64,000 bases of DNA from CAWCAW01 sp963793645 (GTDB lineage Bacteria; Actinomycetota; Acidimicrobiia; Acidimicrobiales; UBA8190): the NCBI GenBank assembly GCA_963793645.1, contig CAWCAW010000008.1, forward strand, positions 62,001-126,000. The letters run 5' to 3'. Under the pieces are notes generated by a model. That model was given only the letters and a program-made list of their open reading frames with translations. It searched no databases and was not told the DNA's origin. The first letter of the stretch is position 1. Every line of letters begins with the position of its first letter. Positions 34,834 to 46,161 of this stretch are shown here, one piece after another. The translations under genes and the position numbers were made by a program.

Positions 34834-37347
34834 ATGGCCGTCGATCCCAACCGCTGGACCTTGAAGACCCAAGAGGCGTTCTCCAATGCGGCGCAACGCG
34901 CCCGCGCCGACGATCATCCCGAAGTCACCCCCGACCACCTGCTGGCCGCCCTGGTGGGCCAGGCCGACGGGGTGGCCCTGCCGCTGCTGGCGCGCGCCGG
35001 TGTGGAGCCCGCCGCGTTGTCGAACCGCATGGCCGAACGGCTCGCGGCGCTGCCCAAGGCCTATGGGGGTGCCGAGGCCACGTTGTCACGAGAGACGCGC
35101 GACGTCTTTGACGCCGCCGACGGCGCCCGCCAGGACATGGGCGACGAGTACCTGTCGGTCGAGCACCTCCTGTTGGCCATGGCCGATCGGATCGGGGTGG
35201 GACGCGACCAACTCCTGGCCGCCCTGCGTCAGGTGCGCGGCAGTCACCGCGTGACATCGCAGAACCCCGAAGAGCAGTACCAGGCCTTGGAGCGCTACGG
35301 CCGCGACCTCACCGATCTGGCCCGGGCCGGAAAGCTCGACCCCGTCATCGGGCGCGACGAGGAGATTCGCCGCGTCATCCAGGTGCTGTCGCGTCGCACC
35401 AAGAACAATCCCGTGCTCATCGGCGAACCGGGTGTGGGCAAGACGGCCATCGTGGAGGGATTGGCCAATCGCATTGTGGAGGGCGACATCCCCGAATCGC
35501 TCAAGGACAAACGCGTGGTCGCCCTCGACTTGGGGTCGATGGTGGCGGGCGCCAAGTACCGAGGCGAATTCGAGGAGCGGCTCAAGGCCGTGCTCAAAGA
35601 GATCACCGATGCCGAGGGCCAGGTGATCACCTTCATCGACGAGTTGCACACCATCGTGGGGGCGGGCGCGGCGGAAGGTGCCATGGACGCCGGGCAGATG
35701 ATCAAGCCCATGCTGGCGCGCGGGGAACTGCGCCTCATCGGCGCCACCACCCTCGATGAGTACCGCCGCTACATCGAAAAAGACGCCGCCTTGGAGCGGC
35801 GCTTCCAGCCCGTGTTCGTGGGCCAACCGTCGGTCGAGGACACCATCGCCATCTTGCGGGGGCTCAAGGAGCGCTACGAGGTGCACCACGGCGTGCGCAT
35901 CCAAGACGCCGCCTTGGTGGCCGCCGCGGTGTTGTCGGACCGCTACGTGTCGGGACGCTTCCTGCCCGACAAGGCCATCGACCTCGTCGACGAGGCGGCC
36001 AGCCGCCTGCGCATCGAGATCGACTCCATGCCCACCGAGATCGACGTGGTCACCCGGCGCATGCGCCAGCTCGAGATCGAGCGCGTGGCGCTGGCCAAAG
36101 AACGCGACAGCGCGTCGGTCGAACGACTCAACCGCCTCGAGGAGGAACTGGCCAACCTCCAAGAACAAGCTGACGCCATGATGGCGCGCTGGCAAGCGGA
36201 GAAGGACGCCATCTCCGCCATCCGGGCTCGCAAGGAGGAGCTCGAGGTGCGCAAGGGAGAGGCCGAACGCCTGGCTCGCGACGGGGACCTCACCGGCGCG
36301 GCCGAGATTCGCTACGGCATCGTCCCCGACTTGGAGCACCGCATCGATGACGCCACCAAGACCTTGGCGGAGTTGCAAAGTGACGGGGCCATGCTCAAAG
36401 AGGAAGTCGACGCCGAAGACGTCGGCGAGGTGGTCAGCCGGTGGACGGGCATCCCCCTCACCCGGCTCATGGAGTCCGAGCTGCAGAAGCTGGTCCACAT
36501 GGAAGACGCCCTGCGGTCGCGCGTGGTGGGCCAGGCCGAGGCCGTCACCGCCGTGGCCAACGCCATCAGGCGTAGCCGGGCCGGGCTGTCCAACCCCAAC
36601 CGGCCCATCGGCTCGCTGCTGTTCCTCGGCCCCACCGGAGTGGGCAAGACCGAGCTGGCCCGGGCCCTGGCCGAGTTCCTCTTCGACGACGACCGCGCCA
36701 TGGTGCGCATCGACATGGGTGAGTACCAGGAGAAGCACACCGTGTCACGGCTGGTGGGCGCCCCGCCAGGATATGTCGGCTACGAGGAGGGCGGCCAGCT
36801 GTCCGAAGCCGTGCGCCGGCGTCCCTACGCGGTGGTGCTTCTCGACGAGATCGAAAAAGCCCATCCCGATGTCTTCAACACATTGCTGCAGGTGCTCGAG
36901 GACGGACGGCTCACCGATGGTCAGGGCCGCACGGTGGACTTCACCAACACCGTGCTCATCATGACCTCCAACCTGCCCGGCGATCCGCAGGACTTCTTCA
37001 AGCCGGAGTTCTTCAATCGCATCGACGACGTGGTGCGTTTCCGCCGGCTCGACGAAGCCGATCTCCGTCGCATCGTCGACATCCAGCTCGACTCCCTGGC
37101 GGGCCGCCTGGCCCAGCGCCGCCTCACCCTCGATATCACCGACGGCGCCAAAGCGTGGCTGGCCGCGGCCGGCTACGACCCCGACCTGGGGGCCCGGCCC
37201 TTGCGCCGAGTGGTGCAGCGCGCCGTCGAAGACCCCTTGGCCCTGGCTCTTCTCGAAGGCGTCTATGGCGAAGGTGACACCGTGGTGGTCGACGTGGCGA
37301 ACCAGGAATCGGGCGGGACCGGCTCGCTCGTCATCGGCCGATCGTAG
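34834..37347 (+). CDS. clpB: Disaggregase ClpB
   Basis: An 837-residue AAA+ chaperone. Clp N-domain repeats at 1-145, first AAA module with GEPGVGKTAIVEGLANRIVE (Walker A around 197), a coiled-coil middle domain (about 395-520), and a second AAA module with LFLGPTGVGKTELARALAEF (Walker A around 599). The segment after the second Walker B/sensor region is shorter than in most ClpBs (MTSNLPGDPQDFFKPEFFNR), explaining the slightly short length. It threads aggregates with DnaK help. GAAGGAGG before the ATG, 5 bp after hspR. Confidence 0.95.
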   Translation: MAVDPNRWTLKTQEAFSNAAQRARADDHPEVTPDHLLAALVGQADGVALPLLARAGVEPAALSNRMAERLAALPKAYGGAEATLSRETRDVFDAADGARQDMGDEYLSVEHLLLAMADRIGVGRDQLLAALRQVRGSHRVTSQNPEEQYQALERYGRDLTDLARAGKLDPVIGRDEEIRRVIQVLSRRTKNNPVLIGEPGVGKTAIVEGLANRIVEGDIPESLKDKRVVALDLGSMVAGAKYRGEFEERLKAVLKEITDAEGQVITFIDELHTIVGAGAAEGAMDAGQMIKPMLARGELRLIGATTLDEYRRYIEKDAALERRFQPVFVGQPSVEDTIAILRGLKERYEVHHGVRIQDAALVAAAVLSDRYVSGRFLPDKAIDLVDEAASRLRIEIDSMPTEIDVVTRRMRQLEIERVALAKERDSASVERLNRLEEELANLQEQADAMMARWQAEKDAISAIRARKEELEVRKGEAERLARDGDLTGAAEIRYGIVPDLEHRIDDATKTLAELQSDGAMLKEEVDAEDVGEVVSRWTGIPLTRLMESELQKLVHMEDALRSRVVGQAEAVTAVANAIRRSRAGLSNPNRPIGSLLFLGPTGVGKTELARALAEFLFDDDRAMVRIDMGEYQEKHTVSRLVGAPPGYVGYEEGGQLSEAVRRRPYAVVLLDEIEKAHPDVFNTLLQVLEDGRLTDGQGRTVDFTNTVLIMTSNLPGDPQDFFKPEFFNRIDDVVRFRRLDEADLRRIVDIQLDSLAGRLAQRRLTLDITDGAKAWLAAAGYDPDLGARPLRRVVQRAVEDPLALALLEGVYGEGDTVVVDVANQESGGTGSLVIGRS

Positions 37348-37354
37348 GTCCAGG

Positions 37355-37404
37355 CCACAGCGGGTTTTCAGGGTCCGCCCCGGGCCGCCGGGGCCCCGCT
37401 GTGG
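37355..37404 (+). terminator. Hairpin after clpB
   Basis: CCACAGCGGG (37355-37364) pairs perfectly with CCCGCTGTGG (37395-37404), with further GC pairing inside. It starts 8 bp after the clpB stop and ends 40 bp before purA, so it likely separates the heat-shock operon from the purine cluster. Confidence 0.6.
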
Positions 37405-37444
37405 GCGCGTTAGGATGCCATGTAATCCGCTACCAGACGGAGGA

Positions 37445-38731
37445 ATGCGCGTGCCCGCAACCGTGGTCGTCGGGACCCAGTGGGGCGACGAGGGCAAGGG
37501 CAAGCTCACCGACCTGCTTGCCAAAGACATGCACATGGTCGTCCGCTACCAAGGCGGCCACAACGCCGGGCACACCGTGGTCGTGGAGGGGGACTCCTTC
37601 GCACTGCAGCTGGTGCCGAGCGGCGTCCTCTATCCCCACATCACGCCCGTCATCGGCAACGGTGTGGTCGTCGACCCCGGTGTGCTCCTGACCGAGCTCG
37701 ACACGCTGGCGGCTCGCGGCGTGGAGACGAGCCGCGTGGTCGTCAGCGGCAACGCCCATCTGATCATGCCGTATCACCTCGAGCTCGATCGCGTCACCGA
37801 GCGCTATCTGGGCAAGAACGCGCTGGGTACGACCCGGCGCGGCATCGGCCCCGCCTACGCCGACAAAGCGGCCCGGGTGGGGCTGCGCGTGCAGGATCTC
37901 CTCGATGCCAAGATTTTCCGCCAGAAGCTCGACGTGGTACTGAAGGAGAAAAACGCCATCTTGGCCAAGGTGTACAACCGCCTCCCCCTCGATGCCGAGA
38001 CGATCTGCGAGCGCTACCTCGGTGAGTACGCGCCTCGCATCGAGCCCATGGTGGCCGACACCGTGGCCATGGTGCACGACGCCTTGCGGGCCGGCAGCAA
38101 CGTGCTGCTCGAAGGCGCCCAGGCCACCTTTTTGGACCTCGACCACGGCACCTATCCGTTCGTCACGTCGTCCAACCCCGTCGCCGGCGGGGCTTGCACG
38201 GGGTCGGGTGTGGGCCCGCTCGACATCGGCGAAGTCATCGGTATCGCCAAGGCGTACGTGACCCGCGTGGGGGCGGGGCCCTTTCCCACCGAAGCGTTGG
38301 ACGAGACGGGCGACATCTTGGTGGAGCGGGGTCACGAGTTCGGCACCAACACGGGCCGGCGCCGGCGCTGCGGGTGGTTCGACGCCGTCATGGCGCGCCA
38401 GGCCGTGCGGCTCAACTCGTTGAGCGAGGTGGCCCTCACCAAGCTCGACGTGCTCGACACCTTCGACACCGTCAAGGTGTGCGTGGCCTACGAGGCCGGC
38501 GGCGAGCGCTTCGAGTACCCGCCCTATCACCAGTCCGTGCTGCACCAGGTGACGCCCGTCTACGAGGAGCTCCCGGGTTGGGGAGCGGATCTGTCGGGAG
38601 CCACCGAGCTCGCCGATCTGCCCGCCGCGGCGCGTCACTACATCGCCGTGCTGTCCGAGCACATCGGGGTTCCCATCAAGCTGGTGGGGGTGGGACCGGG
38701 ACGCGAGCAGTTCGTGCGGCTGGCGGCATGA
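37445..38731 (+). CDS. purA: Adenylosuccinate synthetase
   Basis: A 428-residue enzyme making adenylosuccinate from IMP, Asp and GTP. TVVVGTQWGDEGKGKLTDLL holds the GTP P-loop and catalytic Asp/His region, YQGGHNAGHTVV the IMP-binding loop, and LGTTRRGIGPAYADKAARVG the IMP loop. The ATG at 37445 follows GGAGGA; the long frame from 37265 overlaps clpB and is discarded. First gene of the purine run; overlaps purD by 4 bp. Confidence 0.96.
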   Translation: MRVPATVVVGTQWGDEGKGKLTDLLAKDMHMVVRYQGGHNAGHTVVVEGDSFALQLVPSGVLYPHITPVIGNGVVVDPGVLLTELDTLAARGVETSRVVVSGNAHLIMPYHLELDRVTERYLGKNALGTTRRGIGPAYADKAARVGLRVQDLLDAKIFRQKLDVVLKEKNAILAKVYNRLPLDAETICERYLGEYAPRIEPMVADTVAMVHDALRAGSNVLLEGAQATFLDLDHGTYPFVTSSNPVAGGACTGSGVGPLDIGEVIGIAKAYVTRVGAGPFPTEALDETGDILVERGHEFGTNTGRRRRCGWFDAVMARQAVRLNSLSEVALTKLDVLDTFDTVKVCVAYEAGGERFEYPPYHQSVLHQVTPVYEELPGWGADLSGATELADLPAAARHYIAVLSEHIGVPIKLVGVGPGREQFVRLAA

Positions 38732-40049
38732 AGGTCTGCGTCGTCGGATCGGGCGGGCGCGAGCACGCGCTGGCGCTGGCCCTGGCCCGCAGTGCGGACG
38801 TGGTGGTGACACCGGGCAACCCGGGCATGGAGCTTGCGCCCGACGCGCCGGACGGGACCCCGGCGTGGGGAACGGGCACCATCACCGTGTCCGACGCCGC
38901 CCCCGAGGCCATCGAGGCCGACCTCTACGTCATCGGTCCCGAGCAGCCGCTCGTCGACGGGCTGGCCGACAAGTTGCGCGCCATGGACCGGTTGGTGTTC
39001 GGCCCCGGTGCCGACGGGGCGCGTCTCGAAGGATCGAAGGCCTACATGAAGGAGATGCTCGTCAAAGCGGGCGTCCCCACGGCTCGGTCGGGCACCTTCG
39101 ACGATCTGGCCGCCGCCACCGCCTTTCTCAAAGACCTGCCCGGCCCGTGGGTGGTGAAGACCGACGGGCTGGCGTCGGGCAAGGGCGTGCTCGTCACCGA
39201 CTCCATCGACGAGGCGCGCGCCGACATCACCGCCAAGTTGTCGGGGGAAGCCTTCGGAGATGCCGGCCGGCGGGTGGTGGTGGAAGAGGGCTTGATCGGA
39301 CAGGAGTTCTCGCTCCTGGTGTTGTGCGACGGCCGCCGCATCGCCGCCCTCGCCCCGGCCCAGGACGCCAAGCGCCTCGAGGATGGTGACGTCGGCCCCA
39401 ACACGGGAGGAATGGGTGCGTTCTCGGCCGTCCCCGGCGTCGATGACCGTCTGGTCGACCGTGTCCTCGATGAAGCGGTGGAGCCCTTGGTGGGCACCAT
39501 GCGCCACGCCGGCATCGACTATCGCGGCGTGCTCTACGCCGGTCTCATGCTCACCGCCGACGGGCCCATGGTTCTCGAATACAACGTGCGCTTCGGTGAC
39601 CCCGAAACCCAGGTCGTCCTGGCCCGTCTGAACGAGGACTTGACCGCCATGTTGGCCCAGGCGGCCGAGGGGCGGCTGCGCACCGAGCCGCGTTTCACGT
39701 CGGACGCGGCGGTATGCGTGGTGATGGCGTCGCAGGGTTATCCGACCACCCCGCGCCTCGGGGACCGCATCGAGGGACTGTCCCTGGCGGGAGCGCTCCC
39801 TGGGGTGACGGTCCTGCATGCCGGCACCGCCCTCGACGAGGAGGGGCGCATCGTCACCGCCGGAGGACGCGTCCTCGGGGTGATCGGGCAGGGTGTCGAC
39901 CAGGCCGAAGCCCGCGCCCGCGCCTATCGAGGCGTGGAGCGCATCTCGTGGCCGGGGATGCAGTACCGAAGCGACATCGCCGCAGGCGCCGGCGTGAGCG
40001 GTGTGCCTGCCGGAGCGGGGGCGGGGGCAGGCACGGGGGGAGGCGCATC

Positions 40050-40053
<4 letters not shown>
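38728..40053 (+). CDS. purD: Phosphoribosylamine-glycine ligase
   Basis: A 441-residue ATP-grasp enzyme of step 2 of IMP synthesis. MKVCVVGSGGREHALALALA start, WVVKTDGLASGKGVLVTDSI ATP-grasp strand, DVGPNTGGMGAFSAVPGVDD signature, and MVLEYNVRFGDPETQVVLAR with the Mg ligands. The C-terminal 15 residues are a Gly/Ala-rich tail. ATGA overlap with purA and GTGA overlap with purB. Confidence 0.95.
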
Positions 40054-41356
<1,303 letters not shown>

Positions 41357-41360
<4 letters not shown>

Positions 41361-42235
41361 GCATGAAGCTCGTCCACAGCGGCAAGGTCCGTGAGCTCTA
41401 CGACGTCGGTGACGACCGGCTGTTGATGGTGGCCTCCGACCGCATCTCGGCCTTCGACGTGATCATGGCCGAGCCCGTGCCCGACAAGGGCCGGGTGCTC
41501 ACGGCCATGACCGTGGCATGGCTCGACGAGCTGTCCGATCTCGCCCCCAGCCACCTGGTGTCGGCCGACCCCGCCGACTTCCCCGCCGAGGCGCAGGATC
41601 TCGACATGGCGGGCCGGGCCGTGCTCGTGCGCCGGGCCGACATGCTGCCCATCGAGTGCATCGTGCGCGGCTATCTGGCCGGATCGGGTTGGAAGGAATA
41701 CCAGGCCTCGGGCACGCTGCACGGCACCGCCCTGCCCGACGGACTGCGCCAGGCCGACAAGCTTCCCGAGCCGCTGTTCACCCCTTCGACCAAGGCCACC
41801 GAAGGACACGACGAGAACATCTCGTTCGGGCAGGCCGCCGAGCTGGTGGGCGCGGAGGTGGCCGCCGAGGCGCAACACATGTGCGTGGAGGCCTACTCGC
41901 GCGCCGCGGTGGCCGCCGAGCGCCACGGCATCATCGTGGCCGACACCAAGTTCGAGCTCGGCTTCATCGACGGGAAGCTGGCCATGTGTGACGAGGTGCT
42001 CACGCCGGACTCGTCTCGCTTTTGGCCTGTCGACGCCTGGGAGCCGGGGACGAACCCCCCGTCGTTCGACAAGCAGCCCCTGCGCGACTGGCTCGAAGAC
42101 AGCGGCTGGGACAAGAAGCCGCCCCCGCCCGATCTCCCCAACGCCGTAGTGGCGGAGACGAGCGCCCGTTACATCACCGCTTATGAGCGCATCACCGGGC
42201 GGCGCTTGGCCGACTGGTACGGGGCGGCCGGGTGA
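41357..42235 (+). CDS. purC: SAICAR synthetase
   Basis: A 292-residue enzyme joining CAIR and aspartate. KLVHSGKVRELYDVGDDRLL nucleotide loop, SDRISAFDVIMAEPVPDKGR signature 1, and IVADTKFELGFIDGKLAMCD with the conserved Glu/Asp. Longer than the roughly 240-residue E. coli form, similar to the eukaryote/actinobacterial type. ATGA overlap with purB and GTGA overlap with purS. Confidence 0.95.
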
Positions 42236-42513
42236 GATTCGAGCTTCTGGTCGAGGTGCGGCTGCGGCCGGGCATCGCCGACCCTCAAGGGGCGACCATC
42301 GAGCGGGCGCTGCCGGCGTTGGGGTTCGAGGGCGTCGAGCAGGTGCGGGTGGGCAAAGCCATTCGTTTCACCGTGGAGGCGGCCGACGAGGACGGCGCCC
42401 GGGGTCAGGCCGCCGACATGGTCGACCGGCTGCTGGCCAACCCGGTGATCGAGGAGGCCGGCATCAGCGTGGCCCCGGTCGGGGCGGGCACGTTGTCGGG
42501 GAGCACGCCGTGA
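42232..42513 (+). CDS. purS: FGAM synthase subunit PurS
   Basis: A 93-residue subunit of the three-part FGAM synthase PurSQL. FELLVEVRLRPGIADPQGAT and GFEGVEQVRVGKAIRFTVEA are typical. The dimer bridges PurL and PurQ. GTG start, overlaps both neighbours by 4 bp. Confidence 0.92.
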   Translation: MRFELLVEVRLRPGIADPQGATIERALPALGFEGVEQVRVGKAIRFTVEAADEDGARGQAADMVDRLLANPVIEEAGISVAPVGAGTLSGSTP

Positions 42514-43226
42514 CGACACGGGTAGGAGTGGTCGTCTTCCCCGGCACCAACTGCGAACACGACGTGGTCAAGGCGATGTCGCAGCTCGCCGACGACCCCG
42601 GCGAGCCCGACGAGCCCAAGGTCGATGCGGAGCTGGTGTGGCACGGGTCGACGTCGCTCGACGGGTACGACGCCGTGGTCATTCCCGGGGGGTTCGCCCA
42701 TGGGGACTACCTGAGGCCCGGCGCCATCGCCCGCTTCTCCCCGGTGATGGATGCCGTGACCCGCTTCGCCGCCGATGGCGGACCGGTGGTGGGGATCTGC
42801 AACGGCTTTCAGGTGCTGACCGAGGCCGGGCTTTTGCCGGGGGCGCTGCAGAAGAACGCTGCCTTGCGCTTTTTGTGCACCACTACCACGGTCGAGGTGG
42901 TCACCAATCGCAGCGTGCTGACGGGGGCGTTGGCGGTGGGCACCGAGTTGCGCATTCCCATCAATCACTTCGAGGGCAACTACACCTGTGACGCCATCAC
43001 ATTGTCCCGGCTTACCGACGAGGACTGCATCGTCTTGCGCTACCGGGACAATCCCAATGGATCGGTGGCCGACATCGCCGGTGTGTGCAACGCCGAGGGG
43101 AACGTGGTCGGGCTCATGCCGCATCCCGAACGGGCCAGCGACGCCATGTTGGGGTCGACCGACGGGGTCGCCTTGTTGCGGTCGCTGGCGCGCGCCGGGG
43201 CGCGGCGCGCCTCACTACTCGCCTGA
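42510..43226 (+). CDS. purQ: FGAM synthase glutaminase subunit PurQ
   Basis: A 238-residue class I amidotransferase. VGVVVFPGTNCEHDVVKAMS start, VVIPGGFAHGDYLRPGAIAR, the nucleophile Cys in VVGICNGFQVLTEAGLLPGA, and His/Glu in VGLMPHPERASDAMLG. It supplies ammonia to PurL. GTG start coupled to purS. Its 3' end overlaps the end of a convergent small gene by 12 bp. Confidence 0.95.
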   Translation: MTTRVGVVVFPGTNCEHDVVKAMSQLADDPGEPDEPKVDAELVWHGSTSLDGYDAVVIPGGFAHGDYLRPGAIARFSPVMDAVTRFAADGGPVVGICNGFQVLTEAGLLPGALQKNAALRFLCTTTTVEVVTNRSVLTGALAVGTELRIPINHFEGNYTCDAITLSRLTDEDCIVLRYRDNPNGSVADIAGVCNAEGNVVGLMPHPERASDAMLGSTDGVALLRSLARAGARRASLLA

Positions 43227-43683
43227 GTCGGAGCTCGCGCCCGAGGCGGGCCCGGCGCGACCCGTGGTGGTGCGCCCGATGCCGGCGCGCTGCAGCACGA
43301 CGGAGGTGACGCCGGCCGCCCTCCAGGCGTTGTAGCCGATGCCCTTGCGCTCGCCGTAGGTCTTGGCCACGTGGACGAAGCCCTGTTCCAAGGCGGCCAC
43401 GTCATGGGCACCTTCGATGCGGGCCAACTCGGCCTCGAGATCGGCCCGTTCTTGCAGGAGGTGCAGGCGCGTCCAGCGCGTCGGCATCGTGCAGCCGCTC
43501 GTTGACGATGGCCAGGCGTCGCCTGATCGATTCGGGGGTGCGGCGCCGTCCCCGCCGGGGGCGCTGGTGCTCGATGGCCTCGAGGTAGCGGCGCACGGCC
43601 CGGCCCTCGTCGCGCCCGCGGGCCAGCGCCGCCTTGTGGTCGGCCGACATGGGTGGACGGGGGCGCTCTGCGGACGGCGACAT
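43215..43683 (-). pseudogene. Small conserved actinobacterial protein, frameshifted
   Basis: Two frames make one family. The first reads MSADHKAALARGRDEGRAVR, RYLEAIEHQRPRRGRRRTPE and LAIVNERLHDADAL. After one extra base near 43470-43478 the second reads LHLLQERADLEAELARIEGA, FVHVAKTYGERKGIGYNAWR and VVLQRAGI. The joined product is about 155 residues, basic and helical. I recall such short proteins as conserved in actinobacteria without assigned function. It sits antisense between purQ and purL. The start could be 43683 or 43650. Confidence 0.6.
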
Positions 43684-43705
43684 GCGGTCATTATGCGGCA
43701 TTGCG

Positions 43706-43727
43706 GCATTTACGGGGCATTTACGGG
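43706..43727. repeat. Tandem 11-bp repeat
   Basis: Two perfect copies of GCATTTACGGG between the small antisense gene and purL, preceded by degenerate GCGGCATT units. Confidence 0.6.
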
Positions 43728-43768
43728 GTAGCGCCACACCCGGAAATAGCCGGCACCCATATGCCATT

Positions 43769-43803
43769 TGCAACGGGAGTTGCTTTTGTGCCCATTTGGG
43801 CAC
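43769..43803. other. Two hairpins in the purL upstream region
   Basis: GCAAC-GGGA-GTTGC (43769-43782), followed by TTTT, and GTGCCCA-TT-TGGGCAC (43788-43803). They could end a plus-strand transcript coming from purQ or be part of a purL leader. Confidence 0.4.
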
Positions 43804-43891
43804 CTCTTCGAGGCTCGTATTGAGCCTTTGCCTCGGGTCCTTCGGGCCCAGCGTCAGGCGCCCCGGGCCTGCCGGGTACGGTAAGGGCGTC

Positions 43892-46156
43892 ATGGCCCCC
43901 GGCGACGCCACAGACTCCTCCTTGCACCGGTCCCTGGGCCTGACCGACGACGAATTCGGTCGTATCGAGGCCATTTTGGGACGGCCCCCCAACCATCTCG
44001 AGCTGGCCATGTACGCGGTGATGTGGAGCGAGCACTGTTCCTACAAGTCCTCGCGCCTGCACCTGCGGCGCCTCCCCACCGAGGGGCCCGATGTCCTGGT
44101 CGGCCCCGGCGAGAATGCCGGTGTCATCGATGTCGGTGACGGCATCGCGGCCGCCATCCGCATCGAGAGCCACAACCACCCATCGGCGGTGGAGCCCTAT
44201 CAAGGGGCGGCCACCGGCGTGGGCGGCATCCTGCGTGACATCTTCACCATGGGGGCCCGGCCCATTGCCTTGATGGACCCGCTGTTCTTCGGTCCCTTGG
44301 ACGACGCCCGCAACCGCTTCCTGGTCGAAGGGGTGGTGGCGGGCATCTCCGGCTACGGCAACGCCGTGGGCGTGCCCACTGTGGGCGGCGAGCTCACCTT
44401 TTCGCCCAGCTACTCCCGCAACCCGCTCGTCAACGTGCTGTGCCTGGGCGTTATGCGCAAGGAGCACCTGGTGCTGGCCCAGGCCACCGGCCAGGGCAAC
44501 GTGGCCGTGCTGCTCGGCTCGGCCACCGGGCGCGACGGCATCGGCGGCGTGAGCGTGCTCGCCTCGGCCGGGTTCAGCGAGGGCGACGCCGAGGACTCCT
44601 CCAAGCGCCCCAGCGTCCAGGTGGGCGACCCCTTCGAGGAGAAGCGGCTCATCGAGGCCTGTCTCGAGCTCCTCAGTGGCGGCCTGGTGGTGGGCATCCA
44701 GGATCTGGGCGGGGCGGGCCTGACGTGCGCCACCTCCGAGACGGCGGCCCGCGGGGGTATGGGCATGGACGTCGATGTCTCCGCGGTGCCCCGCCGCGAG
44801 AAGGCCATGGAGCCCTTCGAGGTGATGACGTCAGAAAGCCAAGAGCGCATGTTGGCCATCGTCACGCCCAGCGACCTGGCCGATGTGCAAGAGGTGTGCC
44901 GGCGCTGGGAGGTACGCGCCGCGGTGGTGGGTACCGTCACCGCTCCTGACCCCGTCACCGGGGTGGGACGCCTGCGCATCCTCGATGGCCCCGGCCTCGG
45001 GGCCGCCGTACTGGCCGATGTCCCCGCTGCCTCGTTGTCCGACGACGCCCCGCTGTACGACCGCCCCATGGCGCCCCCCGCAGGCCGGCTGGGTGCCGTC
45101 GGTGCCGACGCCGCAACCAACGCCGACCGGTTCCCCGCGCTCAGCGCCGATGACTGCAGCGCCGCGGTCCTGTCCATGCTGGCCGATGCCTCGTGGGTCT
45201 ATCGCCAGTACGACCACCAGCTCTTCCTCAACACCGTCGAGGGCCCGGGGTCCGACGCCGCTGTCCTGCGCCTGGCCGCCCCCGGCCTGCCCCCGAGCCG
45301 CCGCGGTCTGGCGTTGTCCACCGACGCCAATCCTCGGTGGTGCGCCGTCGATCCCCGCGCCGGCACGGCCATGACGGTGGCCGAATCGGCGCTGAACGTG
45401 GCGTGTGCGGGAGCCCGCCCCGTCGCCGTCGTCAACTGCCTCAACTTCGGAAATCCCGAGCATCCCGAGGTCATGTGGCAGCTATCGGAATCCATCGACG
45501 GCATGGCCGAATCCTGCCGGGGTCTCGGGCTCCCGGTGGTGGGCGGCAACGTCAGCTTCTACAACGAGAGCGCCGGCGCCGACATCGACCCCACCCCGGT
45601 CATCGCCGTTCTCGGTGTCATCGACGAGTTGCAGCGCCGCCCGCCCGGAAAACAGTTCACCGATGGCACCTCCATCGTGCTGCTGGGCACCACCGACCCC
45701 GTCTTGGCCGGGACCCGCCTGGCCGTGGAGCGCCTGGGTGGGGTGGCCGGCCCGTTGCCCGCCCTCGACCTGGCCCGCCACGGTGACGTGCTGGGTTTGG
45801 TGATCCAAGTGGTGACACGCGATCTCGTCGGCGGCCTGACCGACGTGTCGGGCGGGGGCTTGGCGTTGGCGTTGGCCGAGTGCGCCGTGCGCTCCGGTGT
45901 GGGTGTCACCGTGTCAGGTGTGGCCGACGGAGCCGAGCTGTTCTCGGAGTCACCCAGTCGGGTCATCTGCTGCACCAGCCGGGTCGATGAAGTCCTGGCC
46001 GCGGCGAAACAGGCGGGAGTGCCCGCCGCCGTCATCGGGGAAGCCGGCGGCAGTCGCATTGCCGTGGCCGGGCTGGTGGACCTCGGGCTGGCCGAAGCCA
46101 CCGAGTTGTGGAGCAACTCCCTGGGGGCGGCGCTGGGAGAACCCCCCGCCGCCTGA
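43892..46156 (+). CDS. purL: FGAM synthase large subunit PurL
   Basis: A 754-residue small-type PurL that works with PurS and PurQ. LAMYAVMWSEHCSYKSSRLH contains the catalytic His, IRIESHNHPSAVEPYQGAAT the ATP/Mg region and GGVSVLASAGFSEGDAEDSS a substrate loop. The AIRS-like second half has AVVNCLNFGNPEHPEVMWQL. The ATG at 43892 fits the family N-terminus; the frame upstream to 43634 lies over the antisense gene. Not overlapped with purQ, so it probably has its own promoter. Confidence 0.95.
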   Translation: MAPGDATDSSLHRSLGLTDDEFGRIEAILGRPPNHLELAMYAVMWSEHCSYKSSRLHLRRLPTEGPDVLVGPGENAGVIDVGDGIAAAIRIESHNHPSAVEPYQGAATGVGGILRDIFTMGARPIALMDPLFFGPLDDARNRFLVEGVVAGISGYGNAVGVPTVGGELTFSPSYSRNPLVNVLCLGVMRKEHLVLAQATGQGNVAVLLGSATGRDGIGGVSVLASAGFSEGDAEDSSKRPSVQVGDPFEEKRLIEACLELLSGGLVVGIQDLGGAGLTCATSETAARGGMGMDVDVSAVPRREKAMEPFEVMTSESQERMLAIVTPSDLADVQEVCRRWEVRAAVVGTVTAPDPVTGVGRLRILDGPGLGAAVLADVPAASLSDDAPLYDRPMAPPAGRLGAVGADAATNADRFPALSADDCSAAVLSMLADASWVYRQYDHQLFLNTVEGPGSDAAVLRLAAPGLPPSRRGLALSTDANPRWCAVDPRAGTAMTVAESALNVACAGARPVAVVNCLNFGNPEHPEVMWQLSESIDGMAESCRGLGLPVVGGNVSFYNESAGADIDPTPVIAVLGVIDELQRRPPGKQFTDGTSIVLLGTTDPVLAGTRLAVERLGGVAGPLPALDLARHGDVLGLVIQVVTRDLVGGLTDVSGGGLALALAECAVRSGVGVTVSGVADGAELFSESPSRVICCTSRVDEVLAAAKQAGVPAAVIGEAGGSRIAVAGLVDLGLAEATELWSNSLGAALGEPPAA

Positions 46157-46161
46157 CGGCT

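Noticed and set aside
35086..36738. 550-codon open frame antisense to clpB
   Set aside because: Shadow of clpB in a GC-rich genome.
43730..43891. Purine riboswitch before purL
   Set aside because: Hairpins exist but I do not see the conserved three-way junction loops of a purine aptamer.
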